Shown here: positions 44,740 to 59,533 of the stretch, one piece after another
How positions within the stretch are numbered: the first letter of the stretch is position 1
How the letters are laid out: each line of letters opens with the position of its first letter
Origin: Neocallimastix lanati (nom. inval.)
Taxonomy: Eukaryota; Neocallimastigomycota; Neocallimastigomycetes; Neocallimastigales; Neocallimastigaceae
Assembly: GCA_016946835.1 (NCBI GenBank)
Contig: JACVTC010000154.1
Location: 1-64,000, forward strand
DNA length: 64,000 bases
Direction: 5' to 3'
Translations under genes and position numbers: made by a program
The notes under the pieces: model-generated
What the model was told of the DNA's origin: nothing
Seen by the model: only the letters and a program-made list of their open reading frames with translations
The model's database searches: none

Positions 44740-44868
44740 TGGATCTCTATTATATGTATCACTGAAAAAAAAAAAAAAATTAATTGGATCTCTATTATAT
44801 GTATCACTGAAAAAAAAAAAAAAAATTAATTGGATCTCTATTATATGTATCACCAAAAAAAAAAAAAG
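44680..44868 (+). repeat. Fourfold A-tract-linked microduplication inside pol
   Basis: Four copies of a 28-nt core beginning TTAATTGGATCTCTATTATA, starting at 44680, 44735, 44780 and 44826, each followed by an A tract of varying length (about 13-27). The core encodes the copia SLLYV motif, which should occur once per element. Confidence 0.9.
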
Positions 44869-45039
44869 ACTAGAGATAGCATTTGAAATTTGAAATGTAG
44901 GTATTCAAAATATTAAAACACCTTTAAAGTACAGAGGAGTATTCAATTTATTATATCGGAAAGAAAATTTAAAAAGAGCTTATGGTGATACAGATTTTGC
45001 TGGCGATAAGATTAAAAAAGAAGAATCCACTTTAGGATA

Positions 45040-45100
<61 letters not shown>

Positions 45101-45585
45101 TTTTTATATTAGGAAATAAGTCCAATATCATGGAAAATCAATCATTTACTCAGAAAAAAAAATATAGCCTTATCAATCACAGAAGTTGAATACTCAAGCT
45201 TGATAGAATGTAACCAAACAAGCTATATGAATAAGAATATTAGTAAATGAAATATTCAACAAAAAAAAAAATATTAGAAATTATTATTAGAATGGATAAT
45301 AAAATCATGTAAGGATAATAGTTGTAAATGAAAAACCAAAAAAAAAAAAAAAAGGGACAATGCAAATATATGGATATAAAATACAAATATGTTCAAGATA
45401 AAATTAATAAAAAAAAAAAAAAAAAAAAATGAAATTAAAATTAACACTCATTGGTTCTAATTCAATGATGGTAGATCCATCTATTAACCATTAACCAAAA
45501 GTATTTCTGGACCCAAATTTAAATACTTAAATACTTTGCCAATTTTTATCATAGAAATGTAGAAAATGCCAAATGTAGGGGGAAA

Positions 45586-45859
45586 TGTTAAAATATCACA
45601 GTTATGTATTTTAATTACATTGCACATTATATTACATTATTAAGTGCAAAAATATTTTTATTCGATATTATATAGCAGTGTAATGTTAAATGTTACCAAA
45701 TAATGCTAGACTACTATAGAAAATAATTATAAAATAACATGTAATGCCAATGTTCTTAAATGAATAATGTCTTTCTTAATGTAAAAGTAATAAAAATAAA
45801 TAAATAAACACATAATAAAATATAAATATCATTTCTGATTTTAAGTTTTATATTTAACA
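45586..45859 (+). repeat. Copia 3' LTR
   Basis: 274 bp, TGTTAAAATATCACAG to TATATTTAACA, preceded by the polypurine tract GTAGGGGGAAA (45576-45585). The differences from the 5' LTR are scattered substitutions and small indels, so the insertion is not recent. Confidence 0.92.
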
Positions 45860-45864
45860 AATAT
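45860..45864. repeat. Target-site duplication (right), AATAT
   Basis: Matches 42151-42155 and defines the right boundary of the copia insertion. Confidence 0.85.
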
Positions 45865-46489
45865 ATTCAGTTGTTTAAATTTATAAATAAATTTTTTTTT
45901 TTTTTGTTAGGAATATAAAATTATGATATATTACTTGAAAATAATAATAAATTATTAATATTAATAATAAATAATAAATTATAATAAAATAATTAAAAAT
46001 TTCCTTTGATTATTTGTATAATATCAGTATTATATAAAATCTTAATATTATTAATAAATAATAAATTATAATAATAAAAATTTTCTTTTGATTATTTATA
46101 TAATATCAGGTATTATTTAAAAAACTTGAGCTATAGTTATCAACAAATCATTTTATTTAATATAAATAATATTGACAGTAATAATAATTATAAATCAAAA
46201 TTAAAAGTAATTATTTCTTTTTATGCTTTTTTTTATTGAATAGTTTAATGTAAAAAACCAATAATTTTTTTTTTTAAAAAAAAAAATAAAAAAAAAAAAA
46301 TAAAAATAAAAAAAATAAAAATAAAAAAAATAAAAATAAAAAAAATAAAAATAAAAAAAATAAAAATAAAATAAAATAAAAAAAAAAATAACGTTCAAAA
46401 ACAGTCAAAACTTTAAAAGTATATATTTATATAAAAAGTAAAAAACTCATGCTTTCTATTATTTTTTTTATAATGGATTAACAAATTTA

Positions 46490-46529
<40 letters not shown>

Positions 46530-47517
46530 TTATATGGGAATGTATCCAAGCTTTATTTTTTTTGTGTAACCTTTATAAAACGATAAATGAAAATATAAAG
46601 TAAAAATAATTAAATAATCAATAATAAATAATAAATAATATATCATTAATATTAATAAATCATAATAATATGAAAGAAACGTTTTAAGCAACCATTAATT
46701 ATAATTAGTTAGATTTTTTTTTTTTTAAATTTTATTTTTAAATTTTATTTTTTAAATATTTCAATTAATGATTATTATATTTATTTCATATTGAATGCTA
46801 ATTTCTTTTAAAATGCTAAAAAGATAAATTATCATTATTTATTTTATAAAGTAAATATATATACAATTATATATATATATATATATTTTTAAATAGAGTA
46901 AAATTTAAGAAAAACTATTTTAAAATATAAATTATAAATCAACTATCTCTAATTTTTAATAACCAAAAATTAAAATTATTAATGATGATGATAATAGATA
47001 GATAGACCTAATATAAATAATAAAATTTATATAACATAACAATATCAAATGATTAATTATAATATTAATAAACTTTAATTATATGATATTTAAATAGAAA
47101 TTTATCTATTTATTATTATATATATATACAATGTCATATTTAATATAGTACGATATATTTTTGATAAAATTTATTATTTTTGTATAATAGATAGAAAAAT
47201 ATTAATAATAGATAATTAATAATAATAAAAAAATAATTAATAATATCTAATACTATATTTGTTGTTTATAATTAAATTATTTTAAATAAAACTTATATAT
47301 ATATATATATTATATCAATATCAATATCAATATTAATATCAATATCAAAATCAAAATTTAAAATAAATTTTAATCAATTAATCTTTTATTCTTTTTTAAA
47401 TAAATTAAATAAACAAATAAATAAAAAAAAAAAGAATAAAAAGAATAATAATTATAATAGTAATAATAATTAAAAAAAACTATTAATTGTACATATTGAA
47501 ATAAAAAAAAAAAAAAA
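45865..47517. other. AT-rich spacer
   Basis: No gene supported. A short duplication is present at about 45920-46060 and 46040-46115 (CTTTTGATTATTT...TAATATCAG). AAAAAT/AAAAATAAA arrays lie at 46289-46388, and a CAATAT/TCAATATC array at 47313-47350. Confidence 0.5.
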
Positions 47518-47775
47518 ATGGATACACATAGGAATATTGATGCAAGAATAAAAGAACATAATATTAAATATTTAAATAGTCATCTTATAAGGACATTAAG
47601 AACTCTATGTATTTCTATAGTGGTAAAAATTAAATAATTAATAATGAAATAATAATATTATAAAAATAATATAATAATAATAATAATACTAGTAATATTA
47701 ATTGTAACAATTATATTATAATTATAATAATAAATAATTATTATTTTAATTCTTATTTATTAATATTGTTTTAAT

Positions 47776-47847
<72 letters not shown>

Positions 47848-48024
47848 ATTAATGGTTTGTTTGTTTCTAAAAAAAAGTTTGTCGATATTACATCGTTAAT
47901 ATATGATGAACAAAATAAAAATTTCTATCCGTTTTTAATACCTCATTTATTATCATTAACATTATGTTTTATATCCACTATTAAGGTAGGCTTATAATTA
48001 TTATCATAATATCATAATTATTTT

Positions 48025-48072
<48 letters not shown>

Positions 48073-48321
48073 ATACTGAAATTATAGTATAAATTAATTT
48101 TATTGATTTAATAAATATAATGAAACAATATTCTATACATATATAAATAGCCGAAGAGAATCCTTGTTTTACAATTTTTAATTCTATCTATTTTATTCAT
48201 AATTTATTCAATTTGTAATTTTGCAGTAGCATTGACATTTTTAATAGTGAATGGATATAATTTATTATTATTTCGTTTAATTGTAAATGGTTGTTCATCC
48301 TTTTTGGAGGTAAATGAATAA

Positions 48322-48367
<46 letters not shown>

Positions 48368-48653
48368 TTTTGAAATAAAATAAATTTTCTTTTAATATAA
48401 AGCAGATTTTAAATATTTATTAAAAAAAAAAAAAAAAAAATATTACTTTCAATAGATTTATACTCTATATGAAGCATCTGTTTATTATAATAGAATTAAA
48501 ATTATTGAAGAAATGAGTGATGAATTTCAAGAAAATGAAGAATTAGAAGAATTAGAAGGATCTAATGCTCATTTAAATGTTGAAACTGAAACTGAAGATG
48601 AAGTTGAAGTTGATAATAATTTGAATCAAATTGAACACAATAGAAAAAGATAA
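47518..48653 (+). CDS. Small multi-pass membrane protein, unknown function
   Basis: Four exons joined in phase 0: 47518-47622, 47878-47985, 48151-48309 and 48456-48653; 189 aa. About four hydrophobic segments: near 26-42 (RTLCISIVFVDITSLI), 52-70 (FYPFLIPHLLSLTLCFISTI), 74-95 (ILVLQFLILSILFIIYSI) and 97-121 (AVALTFLIVNGYNLLLF). The C-terminal tail (from about 141) is strongly acidic with ELEELEG and TETEDEVEVD and ends in a basic HNRKR, so it is probably cytoplasmic. No signal peptide or catalytic motif is visible and I do not recognise the family. The consistent phase, good splice sites and loss of hydrophobicity exactly at the tail support a real gene. The start is the first ATG after an A-rich leader. 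Confidence 0.75.
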
Positions 48654-51127
<2,474 letters not shown>

Positions 51128-53344
51128 TTATTCTTCAACTTTTGTTTCTTCATTCTTTTGTTTTTCATTCTTTTGTTCTACTTTTGTTTCTTTTATCTTT
51201 TCTTCTTCTTTTTCAACCTTCGTACCTACATTATCTTTTGGTTGAGGAGGAGTAACAGCAATGATTGGTGCCAAAGAAACTTGAGGATAAACACCAGTTT
51301 GATTAAGAGTATAAGTTGGAATGGGTTGATAGGATAAAGGTCTTTGATTTATTATGTCATTTTGTTGCAAGGGAGTAACCGATATATTGACAGGCTGAAC
51401 AAGAGAGGCGGATCTCTGTCTACCTACTTGATTTTCACTATTAGATTCTAATGCTGAAGTAGAATCTGCTATATCCATAGATCCTACATTATAAGGGATA
51501 CCTAAACTTCCATCATAATTCATAATATTAATTTCTGGAACAAAGGCTTCATGGAATGGAGAACCAGTAACAATTTCTGGAAGAATTGGAGTGGTAAGTC
51601 CGCTGCTAACATAAACTTCATTTGGTGAATAATAATAGTTAGGATAATAGCTATAATTATAATTATAAACAAGTTTAGATTCTCTACGTTTTGGAGGGGC
51701 TGGAGAAACTAAATAGTCCTGTTGTTCTATAGTTTGTTCTGTTGGCTTTTCTGTAGATGTAGTTGCTGGAGAAATAATTATATTTGGTTGATTTTGATTT
51801 TGATTATGAATAAGAGATTCTCTTCTTGGAGTAGCAATAACTTTTCTTTCTTGAGGTAAAGGATTAGTAGTTGTAGTATTAGCTTCATTGCTACCTACAA
51901 CAACCTTACTTTCCTGTGGTGAAGTTTGAGTAACATCTTTACCTTCAATAATTTTATTTTCTTGTGGTGAAGTTTGAGTAACATCTTTACCATCAATAAT
52001 TTTATTTTCTTGTGTTGGAGTTTGAGTTTGAGTTTGAGTTTGAGTTGAAGTAGAACTATCACTTTCATCACTACCGTCATCACTTTCATCACTATCATCC
52101 TCATTACTTTCATTTTCATTAAGTTTTTCTTTTCCTTTATATGATGTTTGAGTAATATCTTTAGTATTAGCATTTTCTTCTGTAAGAGGTGGTGTTGTTT
52201 GTGTAGCTCTATCCATTGATAATCTAGAATGAATAGAGCCAGCAACAGATAGAGCTGAACCAGCCGTAGTAGTTACACCAGTAGAAGTAGCACCAGCAGC
52301 TGTGGTAGTAGCCAGAGCAGCACCAGTTGTAACACTAAGAGGACTTATAGGAGTTATTGGACTGAGTTGGCTTTGAGGACTTATAAGAGGACTTAGAGCA
52401 TAACTATAGCCATAGTTATAATCATAGTTTCCGTAATTTTGATAAGTTGCCCATGGTAATGTTGAATAATCATTATTATTATAATTTTCCATTTGATATT
52501 GATACTCTGCATAGACTGGATTAGCTTCAACTGGTGAGGTAGTGGTATCCAAAGCTGTAGCATTTGTCGTATAATCTTGATTAGAATAGTAACTACCATT
52601 ATCAACAATGGCGGCTGTATTATAACCTGTGGTCAAACCATAACTAGTTGTAGCATAAGTTGTTGGAGGGGACAAAGATTGTACACCAGCATAGGAAGTT
52701 GGTATGAAAGAAGGACGATCACTTTTATTATTTCTTAAACTAGTGGGTTTCAATAATGGGCTTGGATTTTTAGGTAATGTTGTTCTTGAACTTTGTACCT
52801 TACGAATAAATTGTTTTTCATCCTTTTTCTTATTATATTTTTTAGTACCTACTATAAATAAACCAACTGCAATAATAAAGACAGCTACACCAATAATTAC
52901 ACCAGTATAAAAACCTTTATTATTATTTTGTCCTTTATTATCATCAATTAAATATGAAATTCCTTCAGCAGAACGAGGAGTTTCCATACTAGTAGGTAAT
53001 AAAGTTGTAGTAGTAGTGGTTGTTGTAGTAGTGGTGGTTGTTGTAGTGGTGGTTGTTGATGATACAAAAACTGGAGTGGTCACTGGAGCCGGAGTCGGAA
53101 CTGGAGCTGGAGCCGGTACTGGAGCTGGAGCTTTTGTTTTAGCGACTACAATCTTTTTCTTACTGGTCGTTTTCTTTACTATAGGAAAAGGTTGAGCTTT
53201 AGTCGTCTTTACAACTACCTTTTTTCTAGTGGTTTGAACCACTTTAGGTGCTACACCACTTTTTTTTACGTTACTTTTATTTTTAGCTACTGAAGTAGCT
53301 CTTTTAAAAATTTTAGGTTCTAGTAAAAAATCTTTTTTAACCAT
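51128..53344 (-). CDS. Single-pass Thr/Ser/Pro-rich membrane protein
   Basis: Single exon, 738 aa. Residues 1-72 are basic (Lys/Val/Thr-rich, with no hydrophobic signal peptide). An Ala/Pro repeat (APAPVPAPAPVP, 72-86) is followed by a run of 18 Thr (97-114). One transmembrane helix at about 145-166 (FYTGVIIGVAVFIIAVGLFIVG) is followed by KKYNKKKDEK, so by the positive-inside rule the C-terminal 570 residues are cytoplasmic. These are rich in Ser, Thr, Tyr, Asn and Gln. They include PISP/SPLSP motifs, an acidic DDSDESDDGSDESD stretch, three ENKII/ESKVV-type repeats with DVTQTSPQE, and a terminal Lys/Glu region (VEKEEEKIKETKVEQKNEKQ). The layout resembles fungal wall-stress or mucin-like sensors, but without a signal peptide that is only a guess. 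It is the only protein gene on this strand. Confidence 0.75.
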   Translation of the reverse strand: MVKKDFLLEPKIFKRATSVAKNKSNVKKSGVAPKVVQTTRKKVVVKTTKAQPFPIVKKTTSKKKIVVAKTKAPAPVPAPAPVPTPAPVTTPVFVSSTTTTTTTTTTTTTTTTTTLLPTSMETPRSAEGISYLIDDNKGQNNNKGFYTGVIIGVAVFIIAVGLFIVGTKKYNKKKDEKQFIRKVQSSRTTLPKNPSPLLKPTSLRNNKSDRPSFIPTSYAGVQSLSPPTTYATTSYGLTTGYNTAAIVDNGSYYSNQDYTTNATALDTTTSPVEANPVYAEYQYQMENYNNNDYSTLPWATYQNYGNYDYNYGYSYALSPLISPQSQLSPITPISPLSVTTGAALATTTAAGATSTGVTTTAGSALSVAGSIHSRLSMDRATQTTPPLTEENANTKDITQTSYKGKEKLNENESNEDDSDESDDGSDESDSSTSTQTQTQTQTPTQENKIIDGKDVTQTSPQENKIIEGKDVTQTSPQESKVVVGSNEANTTTTNPLPQERKVIATPRRESLIHNQNQNQPNIIISPATTSTEKPTEQTIEQQDYLVSPAPPKRRESKLVYNYNYSYYPNYYYSPNEVYVSSGLTTPILPEIVTGSPFHEAFVPEINIMNYDGSLGIPYNVGSMDIADSTSALESNSENQVGRQRSASLVQPVNISVTPLQQNDIINQRPLSYQPIPTYTLNQTGVYPQVSLAPIIAVTPPQPKDNVGTKVEKEEEKIKETKVEQKNEKQKNEETKVEE

Positions 53345-53655
53345 ACTGTTATATTAGAATCAAATTATTATTATTATTTGTTTTTCAAATTTTTTAATTT
53401 ATTATAGTTTTTCCTTTTTATTATTACTTAATTTATTTATTTATTAAATTTTATGAAAATTAAATTTATTATTTTTATTTGACGATTTAAATTTAGCGTT
53501 AATATAGGTATTATTTTTTTTTTACAAAAAATGATTTTCGTTTTTTTTTTTTTTTTATTTTTATTTATTTATTTATTTACTTCCCTATTTTTTATTTTTT
53601 ATTTTTTTATTTTTATCTTTATATATTTATTTAAATGTAGTTAAAATAATTATTC

Positions 53656-53686
<31 letters not shown>

Positions 53687-54277
53687 CTTTTTTCCTTTTT
53701 TCTTTTTATTTTTTTCCCTTTTTAAATATTTAAGAGTAATTAATAGAATGCAATATTATACAGATAGAGATATTTAAAATATTTCATTTATTATAAAATT
53801 TCTTTTAAAATTATTTCAAAAAAAGATATATACAAAATTATGTCTTAACCAATTTTGAAATATTTTTTTTAAAACTTTTTTTTTTTTAAAATGGAACTAT
53901 TACTAACTATGATATGCGAAAGTAAACTTAAATTATATATAAATTTAAAAGTATAGTATTCTATTTAAAATAAATAAGATCTATTTCCTTAAATGAATAC
54001 CTTTTAATTATAATAGCTATAAAAAAATTATTTATAACTTTCCTTTTATATTTATATTATTGTTGTTTTATATTATATATATTATTTTATATATATATAA
54101 ATTTTTATAGATGTTATTCGTATTTACTTTTCTTTATTTTATTTTTTTTTTTTTTTTGATATTTCAAAATATCTATATTTTTTTTTATTATAAAATATTT
54201 TAAAAAGTAAATTTTAATAATAAAAAACAAAAAGAAAAAAATATATATATATATAAAAAAAAAAACAATATATTCTT

Positions 54278-54312
<35 letters not shown>

Positions 54313-54329
54313 CAATCTTTTAAGGATTA

Positions 54330-54362
<33 letters not shown>

Positions 54363-55410
54363 ATTATTTTTTTTTATTTTTATTATTTTTTTTTTTAAAT
54401 TTTTACAAAAAAAAAAAAAAAAAATTGTAATATTGGGAACTTTTTTCTTTATTTATATAATTTTTTTTTTGGTAATAAATTTAATTTAAATTTTTTTTTT
54501 TTGAGTCAAAAATTGTTCTCCTTCTTCTCTATAAATTCTAATTCTATCATTCTATGGCCTGCTTGCTCTTTAAATAAATAATAATTTTATGGTTGTATGG
54601 ATTGAATATAGAAATAGTTTTATGGATTATGCTATTGCTGATGATTATATTAACGGTTTTTATGGATTTGAATAATTAATATATTGTTATTATATACTAT
54701 TAAACCAAGTAGTATTCTAATAAAATAATAATATAGGACTATATAATAATTGTAATTAAATAATATATGACTCTATAGAAATTGTAATTAAATAATTAAA
54801 TAATAATATATGATTATAGAATAATTGTAATTAAATAATATTAAAATTATTATTATTTATTTTTATTAATTTTTAATTTAACTATTTTTTTAATTATTGA
54901 TGAAATTTAATTAATTCTATTCTTTAAATAAATAATAAATATATTTAAATATATTTCTATATATATAAAATATAAAACATTATTTGAACTATCCAAATAA
55001 AATTCATTGAATATATCCTATTTATTGCTATAAATTACTATATATTGGTTAATATATTAAATGTAGTTTACTTTCATTATTTATAACATTTGAAATATAC
55101 TTTAATATATTTTAATATAATAAGTATAATATAATAGATAGCTATAATACTATATTTATAAATTTAAATAATTTTATTTATATAGTAAGTGTTAATTTAT
55201 TTTAATATATTTATTTACATACTTATTAATTCATTCATTTATTTTTGTTTATATAAAAACTTTATAAAAGTTTTTATATAAACAAGTATTTTGTTAATAT
55301 TTTAATTTATTTATGAAAAGAGAACATATTCTCTTTATTTATATAGATTAACTTTTTTTTTTTTTTTTTATTTTTATTTTATATAATAATTAGTAGTACC
55401 TATGGGTAGA
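53345..55410. other. AT-rich upstream region of the minus-strand gene
   Basis: No gene supported. It should contain the promoter of the minus-strand gene. Homopolymer T tracts at about 54279-54312 and 54345-54362. A degenerate repeat of AATAATATATGACTATAGAA type lies around 54728-54842. Confidence 0.5.
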
Positions 55411-55610
55411 ATAAAATAAAATAAATAGTAGAATAGGAATATAAAGTACAGATTGAATAAAATAAAATAAATAGTAGAATAGGAATATAAAGTACAGATT
55501 GAATAAAATAAAATAAATAGTAGAATAGGAATATAAAGTACAAATTGAATAAAATAAAATAAATAGTAGAATAGGAATATAAAGTACAAATAGAATAAAA
55601 TAAAATAAAA
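55411..55610. repeat. 46-bp tandem array (4 units), dispersed family
   Basis: Four units of 46 bp starting at 55411, 55457, 55503 and 55549, each ATAAAATAAAATAAATAG then TAGAATAGGAATATAAAG then TACAGATTGA or TACAAATTGA. The same unit in slightly different form occurs in the arms of the foldback element (7190-7330, 7870-7985) and, inverted, at 62101-62150. Confidence 0.9.
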
Positions 55611-58252
55611 TAAAAGAAATAGTGGTGGTTGGGAAAGACAGAGAAGAATAGTATTTACTTTTTATTAGATAATATAATAATTTTTAAAAGATACATATGG
55701 TATAAAACTCTAACAATTTTGGTTATATTTTATATTCTTATAATTTACCTATCTAAATTTACTATATATTACTTTCTATTTATTTAAATATTCATATAAT
55801 TTTTTCTTATAAAGTCATTATAAAAATAATTTAGTTGTTTTAAACTTTAATATTAAATATTATCATGAATTAATTATAGAATATTCTGAGAAAAATAAAA
55901 AAGTCAATGAATTCAGCAATAAATCAATTAAAAATTCTATATCTTTTATAATATTTTATTATATCTTTTATAATATTTTATTATATCTTTTATAATATTT
56001 TATTATATCTTATAATATTTTATTATATCTTTTATAATATTTTATTATATTTTATTATATCTTTCATAATATTTTATTATATTTTATAATATTTTAGTAT
56101 CATTTTTATTTTTATTTTTTTTTTTTAAATGTCTTTTTTAAATATACTTTAAAACTTTTATATCTTTTATTTTTTTCTAAATATCTGATGAATTGCATTT
56201 AAAGATAAATTATTATAAAATAAAGGAATAAAAAATTCTTCTTTAAAAGAGAAAAATAATAATAATAATAATTATAATAAAAATTAGAATTATTCATATA
56301 TGAATTGTATTATTTATTTTATTTATAACCATATTTTTCTATCTACCTTACATTTATACTATATCAATAATTATATTTTTATTTAATAGTTATATTTAAT
56401 AGTTATTCTTATATTTAATAGTTCACTTTCTATCTATTAATAGTTAATATTTATATATAAATATACATTTACAAATTTATCATTTGTAGTATTTATTTAT
56501 TTATACATTTATTTAATATTAATATTTAATTTTTAATCTATAAAAATATATTAACAAAAAAAACATTTTATTATATTTTGTTTAATTTAAATACTATAAA
56601 TATCATATATATAGAATCTGAATGTAAATACATTATAATATAATATAATATAAAATATAAGGCGTATAATATAATGTAAAATATAATATATTATATTCTA
56701 TTTCAATGTAATTTTTTTTTAAAAAAAAAGCTTAAATTGGTATTACTCATTTTTTTAACTTTAATTTTAATTTATTTAAATTATTTAATTTATTTTCAAT
56801 TAAAAATATATTACTTTACATTTCATAATATAATTACCATATATTTTCTTTTATGGTTTGACTTGTACTACCTAATGATCAAAAAAATTAATAAACAATA
56901 TAAAAAAATTTATTTTTTTTTTCATTTATACATGTTTCAAAAAAAAGAAAAAATAATTATATATAAATATAAAAATATTACAATAACAATTAAAAAGGTT
57001 GAATTATTTATAATTTTATTAAGCCACAGTAAGAATTCCATTAAAAATAGATTTTGACCTTCCACAAAAACATTACTTTTATGTTTATATAGTAAAGGTA
57101 GACTTCTTTCATTCATCTCTAAATTAAATAAAAGAAAATTTCAAAATAAAATATATAGAAAATATTTTTTTTAATTTAATATCATAATGATGGCAGAAAG
57201 AAAGTTTGTATATATATATTTAGATGGAAACACCTTTCTTTGAAGAATTGATGATAGGATAGTTTTATAAAGGAATTAAAACTTTAGATTACAATTAAAT
57301 TTTTCCTAAAAAAAAAAACTTTAACAAATATTTTTAGTTTTAATTTTTAAATTAAATAAAAAAAATGTTTATTTGTGGCTTGAAATAAAGTTTAGTTTTT
57401 AGCCAAATAATTAAACTTTATTTGAAGTACTGCTTAAATTGTACTTTTTTTTTTTTAAAAAAAAAAGTTTTGTGATTGAAAATAATCTTTTGTACTTTTT
57501 TTTTATAAAAATAAGTAAATATTGTACACATGATATACACTATTATATATATTTTAAATTAAATAAATATATGGTAAGTATACATAAATAAATCAATAAC
57601 TATTTAAAGTTTATTTCTTATAATGAAATTTAATTTATTTCTTATAATGAAATTTAATTTATTTCTACTTAATAAATTGGATTTATTAAATAAAATATTT
57701 TAAAAACATATATATAAAAATATAAAAAAAATATTATATTTTAAAAACATATATATAAAAACATAAAAAAAATATTAAGTATAATATTTAATTCTCCATC
57801 TAACAATATATCATTGATTAATTTAGTCTGGATATAATTGCTGTTGTTGGTATTAACAGTGGTACTATACCATCAATTTATTTATAAATAGGATAATTCT
57901 AAAAAAAATTTACGTCTATAAATAGAGAAACAAAATAAAAAAAAAAATAGATTAGATAGAACTGTCTAAGAATTGTTTAAGAAATAATCTAAACATAAAA
58001 TGTTAAGTGTAGTATATAATATATGTTATATAATTTTCAATTTTATCCGTAAATGAATTGTAAAAAAAAAATATATTAGCTTAGTTTCAAAATCTTTTAA
58101 CCAAAAAAAAAAAAAAAAAAGAAAAAGAAAAAGGAAAAAAGAAAAAAAAAAAAAAAAAAAAAAGGGAAAAAAGAGAAAAGATTATATTCTTATTTATAAA
58201 AAAAAAGTTTTTTTTATTATTAGTATCATTATTGATATAAAATATATATTAA
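55611..58252. other. AT-rich spacer
   Basis: No gene supported. It contains an array of TATCTTTTATAATATTTTAT units at 55940-56095 and two small duplications at 57607-57665 and 57690-57775. A short inverted repeat AATAAAGTTTA/TAAACTTTATT lies at about 57386-57423. The open frame at 56737-57057 is Ile/Leu/Phe/Tyr/Lys low-complexity. Confidence 0.45.
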
Positions 58253-59387
58253 TATAAAAATAAGATTATAAATATTTTTAATCATTTCTTTTTAAAAAAA
58301 GAAAAAATAATAATAAATAATAAATAGTAAATAATAAATAAATAATAATTAAATATAATAAATAATAAATAATAAAAAGAGTATTTATTAATAAAGAATA
58401 AATAATAAATAAATAATAAGTAATAAATAATAAAAATAATAAATAATAAATAATAAATAAATGAATAATAAATAATAAATAATTAAATAATTAATAATAA
58501 TAATTAAATAATTAAATAATGGAAAAATGAATAATATATAAATAAAATAGTATATGTATTATTATTACATTTTATTATTAAATTTGTTTTGGTTTTGTTG
58601 TCTTTTAGTTTATTAATATTTTTTCCGTTTTCCTTTCATCTTTCCTTTTTTATATATATGACTTGAAATAAAAAATATCATCATAACCGTATTTCATATT
58701 AATTTTAAAAAACTTTAATTTTTATTTTTTTTTTTAGAATTTCTAAATGTTGTATCTAATACATATCATAAAAATATATATAAAATATATATAAAATATA
58801 TAAAATTTATATAAATATTATATAAAATATATTAATATCTATTAAAATAAAGAGATACAAATGCACATAATTTATATTTATTTATTAAGAATTCCAATAA
58901 TTCATAACAAATAATATAAACTCTATACTAATTATGGTATAATAATCTATTTTTATATTAATCTTAAAAATATTATAAAAAAAAATCTTTTTTTTTTCTC
59001 AGTTAATTTTTATTTTTAAAGCTAATTTCTATTTTTCTATTCCATTATTCCATCTAATATTCTATTATTCTATTATTATATCATAATTCTATTAGTTATT
59101 ATTCAATTATTCAATTATTCATTTATTTATTATTTATTATTTAATTATTTATTATTCAATTATTCAATTATTTATTATTTATTAATAAATACTCTTTTTA
59201 TTATGTATTATTTATTATTTATTATTTATTATTTATTATTTATTATTTATTATTTATTATTTATTATTTATTATTTATTATTTATTATTTATTATTTATT
59301 ATTTATTATTTATTATTTATTATTTATTATTTATTATTTATTATTTTTCTTTTTTTAATTAAAAATATTTATAATCTTATTTTTCTG
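58253..59387. mobile_element. Second large inverted repeat (foldback-like)
   Basis: The left arm at about 58253-58530 and right arm at about 59045-59387 are imperfect reverse complements. Landmarks run from the outer end inwards: AAAAATAAGATTATAAATAT, AAAAAAAGAAAAA, a TAAATAA array, TAAAAAGAGTATTTATTAAT, another TAAATAA array, then AATGAATAAT. The complements appear in reverse order on the right. The spacer of about 510 bp has no open frame. The non-repetitive anchors show that this is more than complementary microsatellites. No target-site duplication or shared ends with the 6880 element were seen, so a mobile origin is inferred. Confidence 0.5.
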
Positions 59388-59524
59388 TTATATAAATTTC
59401 TTGAATATAATTAATAATAAAAAAATATATAAATTTTGATTAAAAGAACTTAATAATTAATAATTTATAATAAAGTAGTTCAAATTTTATTCATATAAAT
59501 ACAAAAATATTAAAATTTTATTTT

Positions 59525-59533
59525 AATTAATAA
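59525..59533. repeat. Target-site duplication (left), 9 bp
   Basis: AATTAATAA directly left of the MITE, repeated at 59852-59860. AT-rich target words can match by chance, but both copies are exactly adjacent to the GGG...CCC ends. Confidence 0.7.

Larger units (their letters stand above)
42156..45859 (+). mobile_element. Ty1/copia LTR retrotransposon, complete ends, decayed coding
   Basis: Element of 3.7 kb with paired LTRs (277 and 274 bp), TG...CA ends and a 5-bp target-site duplication AATAT. Order gag, protease, (integrase unclear), RT, RNase H is the copia order. Visible pieces: a zinc-knuckle-like KYCHKNGHTTDN (about 43319-43365), protease WIIDSGTG (43735-43760), RT KARLIVKGF (43942-43970) and QIDIKAI...KALYGLK (about 44082-44220), SLLYV (44684 onward), AYGDTDFAGD (44970-45009), and RNase H ISWKINHLL and ALSITEVEYSSLIE (45127-45210). 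PPT GTAGGGGGAAA precedes the 3' LTR. Stops, frameshifts and inserted A/T tracts show it is dead. Relatives lie at 11490-12270 and 26511-26680. Confidence 0.92.

Noticed and set aside
56737-57057. 106-codon open frame
   Set aside because: Composition is Ile/Leu/Phe/Tyr/Lys throughout, as expected from random AT-rich DNA; no motif, and the upstream region is homopolymeric.
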